A DNA stretch of 64,000 bases from Pandoraea norimbergensis (GTDB lineage: Bacteria; Pseudomonadota; Gammaproteobacteria; Burkholderiales; Burkholderiaceae), in the NCBI RefSeq assembly GCF_001465545.3, contig NZ_CP013480.3, positions 3,596,001-3,660,000 of the forward strand, read 5' to 3'. Below, one piece after another: positions 30,995-41,665 of this stretch. Position numbers and translations under genes: made by a program. The notes under the pieces were generated by a model. It did no database searches and was not told the origin of the DNA. It worked only from the letters and a program-made list of their open reading frames with translations. Positions within the stretch are counted from its first letter, which is position 1. Each line of letters starts with the position of its first letter.

Positions 30995-32074
30995 TTACTG
31001 GAGCGTCAGACGCGCCACGTTGCCCGCGTTACGGGACTTGATCTCGACCGGTTGACCGTTGAACTCCAGCGACTCGACGCCCGCGACGTTACCCACAACG
31101 ATCTTGAACGGCGCTTCGCCCGTAATTTCCTGTTCGGCACCTGCACGCATCAACTGGGAGTACAGCACCTTGCCGTCCTTCGCACGCACTTCGACCCAGC
31201 TATCTGCTTTCAGATGCAACGCAATCTTGCCATTACCTGCTGCGCCCGGCGCACCAGCTGCCGAGGCGGTGACTGCCGGTGCCGGTACTGCGGCCTTGGC
31301 AGCCGAGGCTGCCGCGTTCGCGATGCCCGCCACGACATGCGTCGGATCGACCGCGGCGATCAGGCCGGCACCGGCCGTAGCCGAGCTCGCCGTCGCGGTG
31401 TTGACGGTGCTTTCCGTGTTGCCGTTGTTGGCAGCGGTGTTCACATTGTTGGTGCCATCGGCACCCGGCGGCGTGCCGTTCGCATCGGCCACGACCGGCT
31501 GACTGGCCGGCTCGGCGGCTTCCGCCCCCGGCGCCGACGCGGCACTCGCCAGATCGGCGGGCTCGGTCGACCCACGGGTCGGCTTGTGGACATTGCCGAA
31601 GTACCACGCGGCACCCGCAATCACCACGAGTGCAGCCAGCGCCCAAGGCCATTTGGCCTGCGACGCGGCGACCGGCGAGCGGAAACGCACAGGGCTCTTC
31701 GGAATACTGGGCTGCCCCGTCGGCGCCTGCGGAACATCGATCGGTGCGGTGCGGCCAAAACGGCGCAGCGGCTCGATCATCGGTTCCGGGTCACCTCCGA
31801 GCATGCGCGCGTAACTGCGCACGACCCCTTGAATAAACGGCATTTCCGGCAAGGCATCCCACTGGCCGGATTCCAGACGTTGCAGCTTCTGCACCGAGAC
31901 TTTCAGACGCGCCGACACATCTTCGATCGACATGCCGCGCTTCTCGCGCAATGCGGCCAGTTGCGCACCCACCTGCGCGCCCAGCTCAGCCAATCCGGCG
32001 GCCGATCCCGACGGCGTTCCCTGGCCCTGAGCCCCGGTTTGCCCGCCTGCGTCCGCCTGATTCTGGTTATCCAT
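30995..32074 (-). CDS. rodZ: RodZ-like cytoskeletal/HTH membrane protein
   Basis: 359 residues. A cytoplasmic XRE-type HTH (about 34-95, LAALREKRGMSIEDVSARLKVS...), one transmembrane helix (about 142-160) and an Ala/Thr/Asn-rich periplasmic linker lead to a C-terminal DUF4115 domain (LHLKADSWVEVRAKDGKVLYSQ). RodZ links MreB to the cell-wall machinery. The ATG at 32074 has GGGGGCG before it. It lies 18 nt upstream of ispG. Confidence 0.88.
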   Translation of the reverse strand: MDNQNQADAGGQTGAQGQGTPSGSAAGLAELGAQVGAQLAALREKRGMSIEDVSARLKVSVQKLQRLESGQWDALPEMPFIQGVVRSYARMLGGDPEPMIEPLRRFGRTAPIDVPQAPTGQPSIPKSPVRFRSPVAASQAKWPWALAALVVIAGAAWYFGNVHKPTRGSTEPADLASAASAPGAEAAEPASQPVVADANGTPPGADGTNNVNTAANNGNTESTVNTATASSATAGAGLIAAVDPTHVVAGIANAAASAAKAAVPAPAVTASAAGAPGAAGNGKIALHLKADSWVEVRAKDGKVLYSQLMRAGAEQEITGEAPFKIVVGNVAGVESLEFNGQPVEIKSRNAGNVARLTLQ

Positions 32075-32335
32075 CGATACGCCCCCGTTCGTAAGCAGCC
32101 GCACGCAGCGGCTGAGGATATGCTGGCGACAGCGCCATCACGTCACCGTCCTTGCGCGCGGCGTGAAGATCTGCGCGACGCTTCGGACGATTCGATGAGG
32201 GACTGACGAAATCGCGCGAAGCATCGACGATGCTCCGCGCGAGGAATGCTGTAGTGCGTGACTGATCCGCCGGGCAGCATGGCGCGCGCCGGGCCGACGG
32301 CCCTCGCCACGGTCCACGCCCGCCCATGCGCAACC
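32075..32335. other. Gap between rlmN and rodZ, no gene seen
   Basis: 261 nt with no supportable reading frame. In many betaproteobacteria a TPR gene for type IV pilus assembly (pilF/pilW) lies here; no TPR-like coding remnant is evident. Confidence 0.6.
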
Positions 32336-33469
32336 TCATACGGTACGCACCTCGACCGCGATTTTCCCGAACTTGCCGCGCTGTGCGAGCCGCGTGCGAT
32401 CCTGCACTTCGCCGGCGAGCTGACCACACGCCGCGTCGATGTCATCGCCGCGCGTCTTGCGCACGGTCGTGACGAGGCCTGCGTCGAGCAGAATCTGCGC
32501 AAACCGCTTGATTTGCGGATCCTTCGAGCGCAGCAGGCCCGATTCGGGAAACGGATTGAACGGAATCAGATTGAACTTGCACGGCACGTCGCGGGTTAGG
32601 GCGACAAGCTCGCGCGCATGCGCTTCGGTGTCATTCACACCGTCGAGCATGCAGTACTCGAACGTGATGAAATCGCGCGGGGCCACTTCGAGGTAGCGCT
32701 CGCACGCGCCCATCAGTTCGCGTAACGGATATTTCTTATTGAGCGGCACGAGCACATCGCGCAGCGCATCGTTCGGTGCGTGCAGCGAGACGGCCAACGC
32801 CACGGGCAGCTCCTGGCCCAGGCGATCCATCATCGGCACCACGCCGGACGTCGACAACGTCACGCGGCGACGCGACAGCCCGTAGGCGTTGTCGTCGAGC
32901 ATGAGGCGCATGGCGCCCACCACGTTCTCGAAATTGAGCAGCGGCTCGCCCATGCCCATCATCACCACATTGCTGATGACGCGCTCGTTCTTGCCTTCGC
33001 GCCCGAGATCGCGGCGCAACGCAAATTCGGCCATCCACAACTGGCCGATGATCTCGCCGAGCGAGAGATTGCGTGAAAAACCCTGCTTGCCGGTCGAACA
33101 GAACCGGCAGTTGACAGCGCAGCCCGCCTGCGATGAAACGCACAGCGTGCCACGCGTCTCCTCAGGGATGTAGACGGTTTCCACGGCATTGCCGTTACCC
33201 ACATCCAGCAGCCATTTGCGCGTGCCATCGGTCGACACATGGTCGGTGATAGCCGTCGGCGCAGCGATCATTGCACGTGTCTGCAATTTTTCGCGCAACG
33301 ACTTGGCCAGATCGGTCATGCAGCCAAAATCGGCAGCACCCATCTGGTGGATCCAACGCTGGAGCTGGCGCGCACGGAACGGTTTTTCACCGAGCGTGCC
33401 GCAATAGGCGGCCAGACCGTCCGGATCGTAATCAAGCAGATTCGTGAGGTTGGTCATGGCCTGGTCCAT
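32336..33469 (-). CDS. rlmN: Dual-specificity rRNA/tRNA adenine C2-methyltransferase RlmN
   Basis: 377 residues, radical SAM enzyme methylating A2503 of 23S rRNA and A37 of tRNAs. The cluster-binding CxxxCxxC is at Cys117, Cys121 and Cys124 ([16 protein letters not shown]), with a later Cys near the C-terminus ([11 protein letters not shown] region upstream, CGQLAGE downstream). I placed the start at ATG 33469 because GAAGGG sits 6 nt ahead; neighbouring ATGs at 33475 and 33457 are alternatives. Confidence 0.95.
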   Translation of the reverse strand: MDQAMTNLTNLLDYDPDGLAAYCGTLGEKPFRARQLQRWIHQMGAADFGCMTDLAKSLREKLQTRAMIAAPTAITDHVSTDGTRKWLLDVGNGNAVETVYIPEETRGTLCVSSQAGCAVNCRFCSTGKQGFSRNLSLGEIIGQLWMAEFALRRDLGREGKNERVISNVVMMGMGEPLLNFENVVGAMRLMLDDNAYGLSRRRVTLSTSGVVPMMDRLGQELPVALAVSLHAPNDALRDVLVPLNKKYPLRELMGACERYLEVAPRDFITFEYCMLDGVNDTEAHARELVALTRDVPCKFNLIPFNPFPESGLLRSKDPQIKRFAQILLDAGLVTTVRKTRGDDIDAACGQLAGEVQDRTRLAQRGKFGKIAVEVRTV

Positions 33470-33515
33470 CAACATCCCTTCGGTAACTTCTTGCGACTGA
33501 TCGACTAAACGCGCA

Positions 33516-33941
33516 TTAGCGCGCGTAGACGTTCAGGCCAGCGAAGAAGAACGACACTTCAACGGCAGCCGTTTCAACGGCGTCCGAACCGTGCACGGCG
33601 TTCGCGTCGATGCTGTCGGCGAAATCGGCGCGAATCGTGCCCTTCTCGGCCTTCTTCGGATCGGTAGCGCCCATCAGGTCGCGGTTCTTCAGAACAGCGC
33701 CTTCACCTTCGAGCACTTGAATCATGACCGGACCCGAGATCATGAAATCGACCAGGTCCTTGAAGAACGGGCGTTCCTTGTGAACACCGTAGAACTGTTC
33801 GGCTTCGGCGCGCGACAGTTGCACGAGCTTGGCAGCAACGATCTTCAGGCCCGCGCCTTCGAAACGGCTGTAAATCTGGCCGATCACGTTCTTGGCAACG
33901 GCATCGGGCTTGATAATCGAAAGAGTGCGTTCGACTGCCAT
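33516..33941 (-). CDS. ndk: Nucleoside diphosphate kinase
   Basis: 141 residues, transfers phosphate between nucleoside triphosphates and diphosphates. The phospho-His is His117 in [12 protein letters not shown]; the N-terminus [18 protein letters not shown] is typical. ATG 33941 has GGAG 6 nt ahead. It precedes rlmN on the same strand. Confidence 0.97.
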   Translation of the reverse strand: MAVERTLSIIKPDAVAKNVIGQIYSRFEGAGLKIVAAKLVQLSRAEAEQFYGVHKERPFFKDLVDFMISGPVMIQVLEGEGAVLKNRDLMGATDPKKAEKGTIRADFADSIDANAVHGSDAVETAAVEVSFFFAGLNVYAR

Positions 33942-34349
33942 GAAAAACTCCAAAAAATTAAGCAGTTATATAACCAACATGAACCCGTAATTGTAGCACG
34001 AAGGCTGTTATTATGGTGATGGAACCTACAGTGCGCGCACCGCTCAAACGCAGGACGGCCGGGACTGTCCGGCTTGTTGGCGAGATTCGCGCAGCAGCAG
34101 GATTCCTCACCTTCCCGCCATGGAAAGGTTGACGGCATCCCGCCGACTTGAATTTTCGGGCATTTGCCCAAACATTCTCGGCATCTTCTGAGCGCATTCC
34201 GGGACATCTTTCGATATCCTGTGACATCGACGACAAGCCAGACCAACGGCTGCGGGGGATAAACCGGCGCACGCCGGTCATCGTAAAAAGCGTCACACGA
34301 CGCCTGCCGGCCCCGCTGGCGGGCACAATGACCACGGAGAACACCATAT
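33942..34349. other. Divergent intergenic region between ndk and BI-1 gene
   Basis: No gene seen in 408 nt. On the minus strand TACAAT (33995-33990) is a plausible -10 for ndk; I see no clear promoter for the plus-strand membrane-protein gene. Confidence 0.5.
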
Positions 34350-35048
34350 ATGAACCAGGATTTCCAACGTTTCGGCTACGGCGGGCAAGGCGCGACGACC
34401 GTACAGGTGCGCAACAAGGTGCTGCGCAATACGTATTGGCTGCTCGCGCTGTCGATGCTGCCGACGATTGCGGGAGCCTGGCTGGGCGTGACCTACGGCT
34501 TCGCGCTCTTCGCGGGCAGCCCGATGGTCAGCGTCATTGCCTTCCTTGCGATCGCTTTCGGCTTCATGTTCGCCATCCAGCGCTATAAGGACAGCGGCGT
34601 GGGGGTGGCCTTGCTGCTCGGCTTCACGTTCTTCATGGGCCTGATGCTCACGCGCATGCTGAGCTTTGTGCTGGGCTTCTCGAACGGCGCGTCGCTCATC
34701 ATGCTGGCGTTCGGTGGCACCGCGGTGATCTTCGGCGTGATGGCCACGGTTGCTACGGTCAGCAAGCGTGACTTCAGCGGTCTGGGCAAGTGGCTGTTCA
34801 TGGGCGTGCTGGTGATCATCGTCGCCTCGATCGCCAACATCTGGCTGCAACTGCCGGCCCTGATGCTGACGGTCTCGGTGCTCGCCATCGCGATCTTCTC
34901 GGCCTACATCCTGTTCGACGTGCAGCGCGTGGTGAACGGCGGCGAAACGAACTATGTGACCGCCACGCTCGCGATCTACCTCGACCTGTACAACATCTTC
35001 ACCAACCTGCTCGCCATCCTCGGCGTGCTGGGCGGCAACCGCAACTGA
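34350..35048 (+). CDS. Bax inhibitor-1 / YccA family membrane protein
   Basis: 232 residues with seven predicted transmembrane segments, starting MNQDFQRFGYGGQGATTVQVRNKVLRNTYW. The conserved stretch FDVQRVVNGGETNYVTATLAIYLDLYNIF is the BI-1 (UPF0005) signature, including the C-terminal acidic residues. Bacterial members are putative pH-sensitive calcium leak channels; in E. coli YccA modulates FtsH. Monocistronic, closed by a strong terminator. Confidence 0.92.
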   Translation: MNQDFQRFGYGGQGATTVQVRNKVLRNTYWLLALSMLPTIAGAWLGVTYGFALFAGSPMVSVIAFLAIAFGFMFAIQRYKDSGVGVALLLGFTFFMGLMLTRMLSFVLGFSNGASLIMLAFGGTAVIFGVMATVATVSKRDFSGLGKWLFMGVLVIIVASIANIWLQLPALMLTVSVLAIAIFSAYILFDVQRVVNGGETNYVTATLAIYLDLYNIFTNLLAILGVLGGNRN

Positions 35049-35117
35049 TCGCGGTGGATGATTGAAGAGCCCCGACGGGCGTCACGCCCGTCCCGGCCTT
35101 AGGTTGCCAAGCGGTAC

Positions 35118-35149
35118 AAAAAAGCCAGTCCCTCGGGACTGGCTTTTTC
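35118..35149. terminator. Bidirectional terminator between BI-1 gene and rlmD
   Basis: AAAAAA-GCCAGTCC-CTCG-GGACTGGC-TTTTT: an 8-bp stem with tetraloop, A-run on one side and T-run on the other. Confidence 0.85.
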
Positions 35150-35244
35150 TTTGGCTGGACGCGGATAACACCTCAGCGACAATCAGCCCCGTGTCTTGGC
35201 AGACGACGGCTTGTGCGTGCCGCCCGCCAATTCACACGATCGGA

Positions 35245-36780
35245 TCAGACGTCTTCGTGAATCACGCCGTCACCGTCTACCGCACCGGCGATGGCTTCCA
35301 CACCCACGTCAGCCTCGCCCGCCTGGGCGTCCGCATCTGCCTCGGACACGCGCACAAGCGGCACCCACGGCTGACCGATGCTCTCATGCTCGAACACGGC
35401 CATCGACTCAACGTGCGACGTGTGCGGGAACATGTTCACCACCCCTGCCTGCGTCAGGCGATAGCCCGCTTCGTGCACCAGCAGGCCCGCGTCGCGCGCC
35501 AGCGTTGCCGGGCTGCACGACACATAGACGATACGCTTAGGCAGCCCTTCATAGCCTTGCTGGGCCAACTCGGCGAGCGCCTTCGATACGGCGAGTGCAC
35601 CTTCGCGCGGCGGATCGATCAGATAGCGGTCGAAAGCGCCCAGCGCGCGGATGTCCTCCGCCGTGATGTCGAACAGGTTGCGGCAGGCGAATTCCGTGTG
35701 TGCCGCGACACCGTTGCGCTCGGCATTGGCGAGCGCGCGCTCGGTCAGCGCCGTGCTGCCTTCGATACCCATCACCGTGCCGGCACGACGTGCGAGCGGC
35801 AGCGTGAAGTTGCCCAGACCGCAGAACAGATCAAGCACGCGCTCGGTCGACTCAGGCGCGAGCAGTCGCAGCGCACGGTGCACGAGCACCCGATTGATCT
35901 GGTGATTGACCTGTGTGAAGTCCGTCGGCTTGAACGGCATCCGGATCTGGTATTCCGGCAGCGTGTAGTGCAGTTCCGGCGCCAGCGGATAGAACGGCAC
36001 CGCGGTGTCCGGCCCCTTGGTCTGCAACCAGAACTGGACCGCGTTCGCATCGGCAAACGTGCGCAGAATATCCTCGTCCGCCGGCGTGAGCGGCTCGAGA
36101 ATACGCAGCACGAGGGCCGTCACGTCGGCACCGATGGCCAGCTCGATCTGCGGCAGGCGCTCCCGAATCGACAGCGACTCGACCAACCGGCGCAGCGGCA
36201 CCAGCATGTCGGAAATACGTCGCGGCAGCACTTCGCACGAATCCATATCGGCGACGTAGCTGCTCTTGCGTTCGTGGAAGCCAATCAGCACACCACCCTT
36301 CTTGGGCACGTAGCGCACCGTCAGGCGGGCACGGAAACGATATCCCCAGTCCGGCCCCTGAATCGGGCGCAGCATCGTCTCGGCCTTGACCTTGCCCAGA
36401 CGGGCCAGATTGTCTTCGAGCACACGTTGCTTGATGGCGATCTGGGCGCGCGGCTCCAGATGCTGCATCGAGCAGCCGCCGCATTTGCCGAAATGCGGAC
36501 ATTGCGGCTTGGCACGGATCGAGCTGGAACGCAGCACTTCCAGCGTGTCAGCCTGTTCGAACTTGGGTTTGCGGCGATAGCTCAGGTATTTGACACGCTC
36601 CCCGGGCAGCGCACCTTCGACGAAGATGACTTTGCCGGGTTTGTATTCCGGCGTGCCAGGTTCACCTTCGGGAGCGGTGCGGCCAACGCCGCGCGCTTCC
36701 ATGTCGAGCGAGTCGATATCGATAATGCCGGGCTCGGCACTCGGCCGGCCGCGCGAGGAGTTTCGGGAGGAGCGGGTCAC
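35245..36780 (-). CDS. rlmD: 23S rRNA (uracil-1939-C5)-methyltransferase RlmD
   Basis: 511 residues in the frame from a GTG at 36780. An N-terminal TRAM domain, a [4Fe-4S] cysteine set ([14 protein letters not shown] plus a later Cys), SAM-binding [24 protein letters not shown], and the catalytic Cys in [12 protein letters not shown] are present. The C-terminus has an extra acidic tail ([17 protein letters not shown]...), longer than in many homologues. Last gene on this strand before the terminator. Confidence 0.93.
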   Translation of the reverse strand: MTRSSRNSSRGRPSAEPGIIDIDSLDMEARGVGRTAPEGEPGTPEYKPGKVIFVEGALPGERVKYLSYRRKPKFEQADTLEVLRSSSIRAKPQCPHFGKCGGCSMQHLEPRAQIAIKQRVLEDNLARLGKVKAETMLRPIQGPDWGYRFRARLTVRYVPKKGGVLIGFHERKSSYVADMDSCEVLPRRISDMLVPLRRLVESLSIRERLPQIELAIGADVTALVLRILEPLTPADEDILRTFADANAVQFWLQTKGPDTAVPFYPLAPELHYTLPEYQIRMPFKPTDFTQVNHQINRVLVHRALRLLAPESTERVLDLFCGLGNFTLPLARRAGTVMGIEGSTALTERALANAERNGVAAHTEFACRNLFDITAEDIRALGAFDRYLIDPPREGALAVSKALAELAQQGYEGLPKRIVYVSCSPATLARDAGLLVHEAGYRLTQAGVVNMFPHTSHVESMAVFEHESIGQPWVPLVRVSEADADAQAGEADVGVEAIAGAVDGDGVIHEDV

Positions 36781-36850
36781 GTCTTTGTTCTCATAGCGAC
36801 AGCAAACCCAGCATTTTAATCGATTCGCGCGCGCCTTCCCACTTGTCGCA

Positions 36851-37627
36851 TCAAACCCACGCGTCGAGATATTCCTTCCAGTGCGGTGCCGCCTCGTCGC
36901 CCAGCGAGCGCTTCACGAACTCGATTTCCTGCTCGTATTCCGCCTGACGCAGACCACCGCGCATCAATTGAAAGCGGCAGTACACCAGATACGTGTTCAC
37001 GACGTCGGTCTCGCAGTAATTGCGGATCTCTTCGAGCTTGCCGTCGCGATACGCTTCCCACACCTTGCTGCCATCCATGCCCAGCTTGCCGGGAAAGCCG
37101 CACAGTTTCGCCAGATCGTCGAGCGGTGCGTTGGCACGTGCCTGATACATCGCCAGCAGATCCATCAGGTCGAGATGACGTTGGTGATAGCGGCTGATGT
37201 AGTTGTTCCACTTGAACTCGCGGTCGTCTTCGCCCATGTCCCAATACCGCGGGGCGGCGACACCGTGAATCATCGCGCGGTAATGCAGTACGGGCAGATC
37301 GAAGCCGCCGCCGTTCCACGATACCAACTGCGGCGCGTACTTTTCGATGGTGCGATAGAAACCCGACACCAGCGCCGCCTCACCGTCTTCCAGTGTGCCG
37401 AGCGACTTCACCCGAAAGCCGTCGCGGTCCCGAAAGACGCACGAAATCGCAGCGATCCGGTGCAGATGCAAGGGCAGAAAATCGTGTCCGACCTTGGCGC
37501 GCCGGGCGGCGAACGCGGCTTCGGCCACCTCGTCGTCGGTCATGCCGGCATACGCCGGTTCGAGTCGGCGCAAACCGTCGACGTCGGGAATCGTTTCAAT
37601 ATCGAAGACGAGTACGGGAGATGCCAT
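36851..37627 (-). CDS. Predicted 3'-5' exonuclease (PolB-like exo2, PF10108 type)
   Basis: 258 residues, DnaQ-like fold: exo I motif FDIETIPD at residues 7-14, exo II in [14 protein letters not shown], exo III in [14 protein letters not shown] (Tyr-type). This family is annotated as predicted 3'-5' exonuclease related to DNA polymerase B. ATG 37627 ([14 protein letters not shown]) fits the family start. It lies 76 nt downstream of rpoS on the same strand. Confidence 0.85.
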   Translation of the reverse strand: MASPVLVFDIETIPDVDGLRRLEPAYAGMTDDEVAEAAFAARRAKVGHDFLPLHLHRIAAISCVFRDRDGFRVKSLGTLEDGEAALVSGFYRTIEKYAPQLVSWNGGGFDLPVLHYRAMIHGVAAPRYWDMGEDDREFKWNNYISRYHQRHLDLMDLLAMYQARANAPLDDLAKLCGFPGKLGMDGSKVWEAYRDGKLEEIRNYCETDVVNTYLVYCRFQLMRGGLRQAEYEQEIEFVKRSLGDEAAPHWKEYLDAWV

Positions 37628-37703
37628 GATGAGAATCGGGAAAGGAATGGAAAAGGCGGCCGCACATGACGCGGCGACCGGCAGCGCCGCCCGCACCAAC
37701 GAC

Positions 37704-38810
37704 TCAGAGCACCGCGTCCTTGCGCACGCCGTTCGACGCGAAATAGCGCTTGAGCTTGACGAGCGCCTCCTGCTGAATCTGGCGCACGCGCTCGCGAGTC
37801 AGCCCCATTTCGTCGGCGAGCTCTTCGAGCGTGGCGGGCTCAACGCGATTGAGGCCGAAGCGGCGCTCGATCACATAGCGATGTTTGGTCGACAGCCGTG
37901 ACAGCCAAAGGCGCATGAGGTCTTCCAGCTCGCGATGCTGGACTTCCTGCTCAGGCGCCACGCCATGATCGTCAGACAGCAAATCCAGCAGGCTGCTGCC
38001 GGGATCGATCTCAAGCGGTGCGTCGAGCGAAGCCACGTGCTCGTTAAGCGCCAGAATGTCGGTAATTTCGTCGGGGGTCTTGCCGGTCAGATCGGCAATG
38101 TCTTCGATACTCGCATCACGCTGCTCGCCGCCGTCGACGTATGCCGCGCTCTTTTCCAGATGGCGCTTGGCGCGCAGCACCTGATTGAGCTCGCGGATCA
38201 CGTGCACCGGCAAACGCACCGTGCGTGCCTGATTCATGATGGCGCGCTCGATGCTCTGGCGAATCCACCACGTGGCGTAAGTTGAGAAGCGGAAGCCGCG
38301 GCCCGGGTCGAATTTCTCGATCGCATGCATGAGGCCGAGATTGCCCTCTTCGATGAGATCGAGCAGCGGCACACCGCGGTTGAGATATCCCTTGGCGATG
38401 CTGACGACCAAGCGCAGATTGCGCTCGATCATCACCTGCCGCGCGGCAAACTCGCCGGCTTGCGCGCGCGTCGAGTAATCGAGTTCCTCGGCGGGCGTAA
38501 GCAGCGGCTTGACGCTGATGCGATTGAGATAGTGCTGGACGGTATCGGCAGTGAGTTCGGCCTGAAGCACCGTGCCGAAATCGTCGCCATCGGCAGCTTT
38601 GCGCTTGCGTCCGCCAGACGATGTCTCACTAGTACCTTCGCCGCTGCCCTCTTCGTCGGATGACGGGGCGTCATCCTCCTCCGCCTCGCGCTCGTCGAAA
38701 GCGTCGTCCACGTCCTCTTCCTGCCGGGATTGCCGATCGTCGACTTCCTGATCGGGCTCCGGGGCAGCGAGGTCTTCCTCTTGCGAAGTACGACGCTTTC
38801 TCTTGAGCAT
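37704..38810 (-). CDS. rpoS: RNA polymerase sigma factor RpoS
   Basis: 368 residues, stationary-phase/general stress sigma factor. After a very acidic N-terminal extension (about 1-75), region 1.2 ([21 protein letters not shown]), region 2 ([60 protein letters not shown]), region 3 and region 4 ([23 protein letters not shown]) follow. The acidic extension is typical of Burkholderiales RpoS. It follows nlpD by 15 nt; main rpoS promoters usually lie inside nlpD. Confidence 0.95.
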   Translation of the reverse strand: MLKRKRRTSQEEDLAAPEPDQEVDDRQSRQEEDVDDAFDEREAEEDDAPSSDEEGSGEGTSETSSGGRKRKAADGDDFGTVLQAELTADTVQHYLNRISVKPLLTPAEELDYSTRAQAGEFAARQVMIERNLRLVVSIAKGYLNRGVPLLDLIEEGNLGLMHAIEKFDPGRGFRFSTYATWWIRQSIERAIMNQARTVRLPVHVIRELNQVLRAKRHLEKSAAYVDGGEQRDASIEDIADLTGKTPDEITDILALNEHVASLDAPLEIDPGSSLLDLLSDDHGVAPEQEVQHRELEDLMRLWLSRLSTKHRYVIERRFGLNRVEPATLEELADEMGLTRERVRQIQQEALVKLKRYFASNGVRKDAVL

Positions 38811-38825
38811 TCGACCCTGCCTTGT

Positions 38826-39665
38826 TTATTGAGGCGGCAAATACTTCATCGGATCCACAGGTTTGCCATCACGGCGCACCTCGAAATGCAACATGACACG
38901 ATCGGCATCGGAGTTGCCCATTTCGGCAATTTTCTGACCGCGCGTGACGCTGTCGCCTTCCTTGACCAACAGTGTGCGGTTGTGCGCATACGCCGTCAAG
39001 AAGGTCGAGTCGTGCTTGATGATCACCAGGTTGCCGTAACCACGCAGACCGGCACCCGAGTACACCACCTTGCCCGCGCCCGCGGCATACACCGGGTCAC
39101 CGACATTGCCCGCGATGTTCAACCCCTTGTTCTTCGAATCGTCGAAGCGGCCGACCACACTGCCCTTGGCCGGCCACGACAGGGCCAGATCACCGCTCGA
39201 CACTGCGCTCGGTGCGGCCGATGCTGCCGAACTGCTCGGCGGCGGCACCACCGCAGGTGGCACCGAAGCCGGATTGGGGCTCGTGGTTGCCGTCGATGGT
39301 GTGGTGCCAATCGGTGCCGGCAGCGGCGTGCCGGTATCGCCCGCAGGCGGCTTCACACGCAGCACCTGACCGACTTCGATCTGGTCCGGATTCTGAATGT
39401 TGTTCCAGCGCGCGATATCGCGATAATTCTGACCGTTTTCCAGCGCGATCCGATAGAGACGATCGCCCGGCTTGACGCGGTAGAAGCCCGGTGGCACCGG
39501 CGTATTGTCGATGACGGGAGCCCCCGTCACGCTGCTGTCGGTCGTTGTACCGCCTACGGTACGGTCAACGACCGGTGCGCCGACCTGTCGCGATGCGCAT
39601 GCTGCCAGCATGCTAAGCAACAGAACACTGGCGACGCGTTGTTGAATACCCGCTCGCAAATTCAC
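38826..39665 (-). CDS. nlpD: NlpD-like lipoprotein (LysM + LytM/M23 domain)
   Basis: 279 residues from a GTG with GGAGGAATT before it. Lipobox LSMLAAC (Cys23), a LysM domain (about 61-105, GFYRVKPGDRLYRIALENG), a Pro/Ser/Ala linker, and a C-terminal M23-type domain from about 165. The zinc-ligand residues of active M23 peptidases are altered (AHNRTLLVKEGDSV; LHFEVRRDG), so it is likely an activator of amidases rather than a peptidase. Between pcm and rpoS as usual. Confidence 0.93.
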   Translation of the reverse strand: MNLRAGIQQRVASVLLLSMLAACASRQVGAPVVDRTVGGTTTDSSVTGAPVIDNTPVPPGFYRVKPGDRLYRIALENGQNYRDIARWNNIQNPDQIEVGQVLRVKPPAGDTGTPLPAPIGTTPSTATTSPNPASVPPAVVPPPSSSAASAAPSAVSSGDLALSWPAKGSVVGRFDDSKNKGLNIAGNVGDPVYAAGAGKVVYSGAGLRGYGNLVIIKHDSTFLTAYAHNRTLLVKEGDSVTRGQKIAEMGNSDADRVMLHFEVRRDGKPVDPMKYLPPQ

Positions 39666-39696
39666 TCAATTCCTCCGCAGAATAGGCCCGACGGGC

Positions 39697-40848
39697 TTAG
39701 ATGATGCCCGATTTTAAGGGGACGAATAACACCCTATCAAGCTGCGTCTCGCGCCACTGGCGCGTACCGACACGCTCGATGAGGGTCAAAATCTGTTGCT
39801 CGCCGCCCACCGGGGCAACGAGACGTGCGCCGACGGCGAGCTGATCGAGCAGCGCATCCGGAATCTCAAGTCCGGCGGCAGCGATCACAATGCCGTCGAA
39901 CGGCGCCACGGCCGGCAGACCGAGCCGGCCATCGCCGTAGTGCAACCGGATGTTCGGCACACGCAACGGCCGCAGGTTGGCTTTCGCCCGTTCATGCAGC
40001 GGACGCACCCGTTCGATTGAGTAGACGTCGCGTGCCACACAAGACAGCACCGCCGCCTGATAGCCGCAACCGGTGCCGATTTCCAGCACCTTCTCCAGCG
40101 GACGGCCACTCGCGAGCAGCAACTCGATCATGCGACCGACCACCGACGGCTTCGAAATCGTCTGGCCATGTCCAATGGGCAACGCCGCATCTTCATAGGC
40201 CTGATTGGCCAGCCCCGCATCGACAAAGCCGTGGCGCGGCACCGTCGCGAGCGCTGCCAGCACACCCGCGTGTTTGACGCCCGATGCGGCAACGCGTTCA
40301 GCCATCCGGCCCCGCACGCGCTCCGAGGTAAGACCAATACCGTCCGGCGAAGGGAGCGGCGCCGACTTCGCGTGACGCGTGGTGTTGCCTGTCGAAACTT
40401 TCACCGGTGCCGCGGGCCCTTTGCCTTGCACCAGACGCGGCGCCGTTTTCACCGCTTGCCCGGCCCCATGAGGCGCAGGCTGCGCGTGCGGCGCACTGGC
40501 CGGCCGTGCCAGCCCCTTCGGGGTGACAGGGCGCGGTGCCGCCGAGCCCGCCGGACGCGCCGATGCCCCTGCCATCGTTGTCGCCGCCGGGCGCAGCCCG
40601 TGATGTTGAGTCGGCGTGTGACTGGCCGAAGCGGTTTTCCCTGTCGCTGGCTTGCCCGATGCCGCCGGCTTCACCTGTGTCGTCGGCGTTGTCGACTTTG
40701 CCGGTGTCGCCGCCGCACGCGTCATCGCGGCAGGCGGTGCACCAGCGGGGCTTGCCCGAGTTGCCTTGTCGAGCGCCGGCGCCTGGCGTTGGCGACGGGT
40801 CATGACTTCGGACAGCGGCAGGGGAAAACGCTTCGGCGGTGTCGTCAT
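39697..40848 (-). CDS. pcm: Protein-L-isoaspartate O-methyltransferase with long N-terminal extension
   Basis: 383 residues. The catalytic PIMT domain is residues 172-383 ([13 protein letters not shown]..., [13 protein letters not shown] motif [16 protein letters not shown]). The first 170 residues are Ala/Pro/Thr/Lys-rich, basic and probably disordered, nearly doubling the length of the usual enzyme. Translation could also start downstream, but the ATG at 40848 overlaps the surE stop (ATGA), which supports the long form. It repairs isoaspartyl residues in aged proteins. Confidence 0.9.
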   Translation of the reverse strand: MTTPPKRFPLPLSEVMTRRQRQAPALDKATRASPAGAPPAAMTRAAATPAKSTTPTTQVKPAASGKPATGKTASASHTPTQHHGLRPAATTMAGASARPAGSAAPRPVTPKGLARPASAPHAQPAPHGAGQAVKTAPRLVQGKGPAAPVKVSTGNTTRHAKSAPLPSPDGIGLTSERVRGRMAERVAASGVKHAGVLAALATVPRHGFVDAGLANQAYEDAALPIGHGQTISKPSVVGRMIELLLASGRPLEKVLEIGTGCGYQAAVLSCVARDVYSIERVRPLHERAKANLRPLRVPNIRLHYGDGRLGLPAVAPFDGIVIAAAGLEIPDALLDQLAVGARLVAPVGGEQQILTLIERVGTRQWRETQLDRVLFVPLKSGII

Positions 40849-41606
40849 TGTCCGGCCACCCCTGCGCTGGCCAGCCAGTCATGCACGACACCGAGTCGTG
40901 CGTTATGCGTGAGATCCAGTTGCAAGGGGGTGACCGAGACGTAATCGTGCGCCACGGCGTGAAAATCGGTGCCTTCGCTGCTATCGCGCGCGTCGCCGGC
41001 CGGACCGATCCAGTAGATGGTGTCGCCGCGCGGGCTTTCCTGACGGATCACCGGCTGCGACTGATGCCGCTTGCCCAGACGCGTCGCTTGCGCGCCCTTG
41101 AGCTGGTCGTACGGCAAATTCGGAATATTGACGTTGAGGAGAATCGGCGCGCCAAGCGGCCGCTCCATATAGCGCTCGATCACGTCGCGCGCCACACGTG
41201 CGGCGCTGTCGAGGTGATCCCAGCCCTTATGTACCTGAGAGAAGGCGAACGACGGAATACCGAAGAGAAAGCCTTCGGTGGCCGCCGCGACGGTGCCGGA
41301 ATACAGCGTGTCTTCGCCCATGTTCTGGCCGTTGTTGATGCCGGAGACCACAATGTCGGGCCGCTCGTCGAGCAGCCCGGTCAGCGCAACGTGAACACAA
41401 TCGGTCGGCGTGCCGTTGATGAAAGTGAACCCGTTGCTGCCTTTGAAGACCGACAGCGGCCGTTGGAGGGTCAGAGAATTGGACGCACCGCTACAGTTCT
41501 GTTCGGGCGCCACCACGGTAATGTCACCAAGCGGGGCCAGCGCTTCGTAGAGCGCGGCCAGGCCTGGCGCCTGATACCCATCGTCGTTGCTGAGCAGGAT
41601 TCGCAT
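40845..41606 (-). CDS. surE: 5'/3'-nucleotidase SurE
   Basis: 253 residues, metal-dependent nucleotidase. N-terminal [15 protein letters not shown] carries the metal-binding Asp pair; [22 protein letters not shown] is the second conserved block. ATG 41606 was chosen because the family begins exactly at this motif. It overlaps pcm by 4 nt and heads the surE-pcm-nlpD-rpoS cluster. Confidence 0.96.
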   Translation of the reverse strand: MRILLSNDDGYQAPGLAALYEALAPLGDITVVAPEQNCSGASNSLTLQRPLSVFKGSNGFTFINGTPTDCVHVALTGLLDERPDIVVSGINNGQNMGEDTLYSGTVAAATEGFLFGIPSFAFSQVHKGWDHLDSAARVARDVIERYMERPLGAPILLNVNIPNLPYDQLKGAQATRLGKRHQSQPVIRQESPRGDTIYWIGPAGDARDSSEGTDFHAVAHDYVSVTPLQLDLTHNARLGVVHDWLASAGVAGQ

Positions 41607-41665
41607 GTGGGCAATTGTAACCGAGGAAAGGTCCCCGGATATGACGCTCACGAGGCGTCGGATGC

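Noticed and set aside
29654..32206. An 850-codon plus-strand frame opposite ispG and rodZ
   Set aside because: Antisense shadow; both minus-strand genes are well supported.
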